Virus record (IMG/VR): IMGVR_UViG_3300020020_000561
Coordinates: 1-22,638 of that record
From: a virus
Direction: 5' to 3' (one strand)
Length of the DNA: 22,638 nucleotides
Shown here piece after piece: positions 22,312-22,638 of the stretch. How positions within the stretch are numbered: the stretch's first letter is position 1; each line of letters starts with the position of its first letter. A model generated the notes under the pieces. It searched no databases. It had not been told where the DNA came from and was given only the letters and a program-made list of their open reading frames with translations. The position numbers were made by a program, and so were the translations under genes.

Positions 22312-22381
22312 GTACGAGAAGGGCTGTGTCGTGTGCGAAGTGTGGGAGCTGTACGACGAGCTACATCTGTTGATCAAATAA
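22202..22381 (+). CDS. 59-aa Cys-containing hypothetical protein
   Basis: GTG at 22202 has AGGA seven bases upstream; an in-frame ATG at 22235 after GAAGAAGAG is the alternative start. The product (MPRKPDPTEEEMNADTAKIM start) continues DMESYFVKYYGPRCPEYEKG and CVVCEVWELYDELHLL. Three Cys in C-x6-C-x2-C spacing could bind a metal, although a fourth ligand is not evident. Composition and codon flow are more natural than those of the overlapping frame, which supports this as the real gene in the overlap. Last rightward gene before the oppositely oriented dioxygenase. Confidence 0.58.
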   Translation: MPRKPDPTEEEMNADTAKIMKDMESYFVKYYGPRCPEYEKGCVVCEVWELYDELHLLIK

Positions 22382-22395
22382 CCCGGAGAAGTAAC
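22378..22395 (+). repeat. dyad repeat copy 13, between convergent genes
   Basis: ATAACCCGGAGAAGTAAC, overlapping the stop of the 59-aa gene and touching the stop of the dioxygenase. It has a ribosome-site-like GGAGAA but no gene start follows. Confidence 0.45.
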
Positions 22396-22638
22396 TACTG
22401 GAACCAAGTGATCATGCTGTACCGCGTGCCTGCCGTTACCGGCTTGATGGCATGCGGATACATGAAATTGGATGGGAACATGAGCGCACTCCCCGCCTCG
22501 ACCCGCATGCAAAGCTCGTCCTTGAAGAAGGAGAACTCACCGCCCTCGTAATCATTATTGAGCGCAAGACTAAAAGACAGTAAGCGTGGCGATCCCATAG
22601 TGTGATCAGTATGTTCTTTATAGAACTGACCCTGTTCG
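22395..22638 (-). CDS. 2-oxoglutarate/Fe(II)-dependent dioxygenase, C-terminal part
   Basis: Leftward gene cut by the right edge; 80 residues remain. They contain the double-stranded beta-helix signature of prolyl-4-hydroxylase-type enzymes. The iron ligands are H-x-D in YKEHTDH (residues 9 and 11 of the visible part) and the distal His in NFMYPHAIKP (62). The 2-oxoglutarate-binding Arg is in GTRYSMITW (72). The strand LALNNDYEGGEFSFF and the turn VEAGSALMFPS are family hallmarks. Such enzymes hydroxylate protein side chains or other substrates using O2 and 2-oxoglutarate, and they occur in many environmental phages, where their targets are mostly unknown. The stop TAG at 22395-22397 lies against the last dyad. 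An internal ATG at residue 14 is not the start, because the H-x-D motif lies before it. Confidence 0.9.
   Translation of the reverse strand, partial: EQGQFYKEHTDHTMGSPRLLSFSLALNNDYEGGEFSFFKDELCMRVEAGSALMFPSNFMYPHAIKPVTAGTRYSMITWFQ
22484..22496 (+). repeat. GCGCACTCCC element, copy 4
   Basis: GCGCACTCCCCGC followed by CTCGACCCGC, within the dioxygenase gene (antisense to it). It may be a coding coincidence (EAGSALM). Confidence 0.3.

Noticed and set aside
18671-22395. CRISPR array from regularly recurring repeats
   Set aside because: Copies are hundreds of bases apart, irregularly spaced, 17-18 bp and inside or between genes; no spacers or cas genes.

Overview
This window is part of a tailed double-stranded DNA phage genome, or possibly a prophage. 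A portal protein, a large terminase and a run of very large tail or receptor-binding proteins fix its identity. The arrangement around the portal (portal, a tiny Gly/Lys-rich protein, small head or tail genes) looks podovirus-like. The DNA is visibly GC-rich apart from one AT-rich patch near 18931-19145. Several small-protein types resemble ones I associate with phages of Alphaproteobacteria, but the host cannot be read from this sequence, so that is a weak inference.

Layout. (1) 1-3137, leftward: portal, a 74-aa repeat protein, a 160-aa protein with a virion-type C-terminal domain, and two small genes; the last runs off the left edge. (2) 3199-5126, rightward: a two-gene packaging cassette, a putative small terminase and the large terminase overlapping by ATGA. 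It is opposite in direction to everything around it. (3) 5129-17812, leftward: five contiguous tail or adhesin genes about 12.7 kb long. In order of translation these are a 1377-aa cadherin-like protein, an SGNH-Ig-lectin protein, an FnIII-Ig-lectin-Ig protein, a second SGNH-Ig-lectin protein, and a 1132-aa Asp-box beta-propeller resembling GH74. They share domains and look like products of duplication and shuffling. Together they are a plausible surface-polysaccharide binding and degrading apparatus. (4) 17813-18690: a long stretch without a convincing gene but packed with perfect or near-perfect hairpins, including an 18-of-19-pair stem at 18577-18671. (5) 18691-22381, rightward: about a dozen small genes, most of unknown function and several with ATGA overlaps, in accessory or early-type organisation. 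(6) 22395 to the right edge, leftward: the C-terminal part of a 2-oxoglutarate/Fe(II) dioxygenase.

The most unusual feature is a dispersed 17-18 bp dyad, roughly KTTACC-N5-GGTAAC. I count about thirteen copies: twelve in the rightmost 4.6 kb and one just before the large terminase gene. In five cases the right arm forms or abuts the Shine-Dalgarno sequence of the next gene. It could be a multi-site operator (lambdoid operators are also about 17 bp), a stoperator-like or start-associated repeat, or an RNA hairpin controlling ribosome access. A second dispersed element, GCGCACTCCCCGC, also recurs in the right arm. One small gene (21011-21374) appears to need a +1 frameshift at a CCC-T site lying 10 nt before one of the dyads. 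No integrase, repressor, polymerase, lysis gene, tRNA or CRISPR array was seen.
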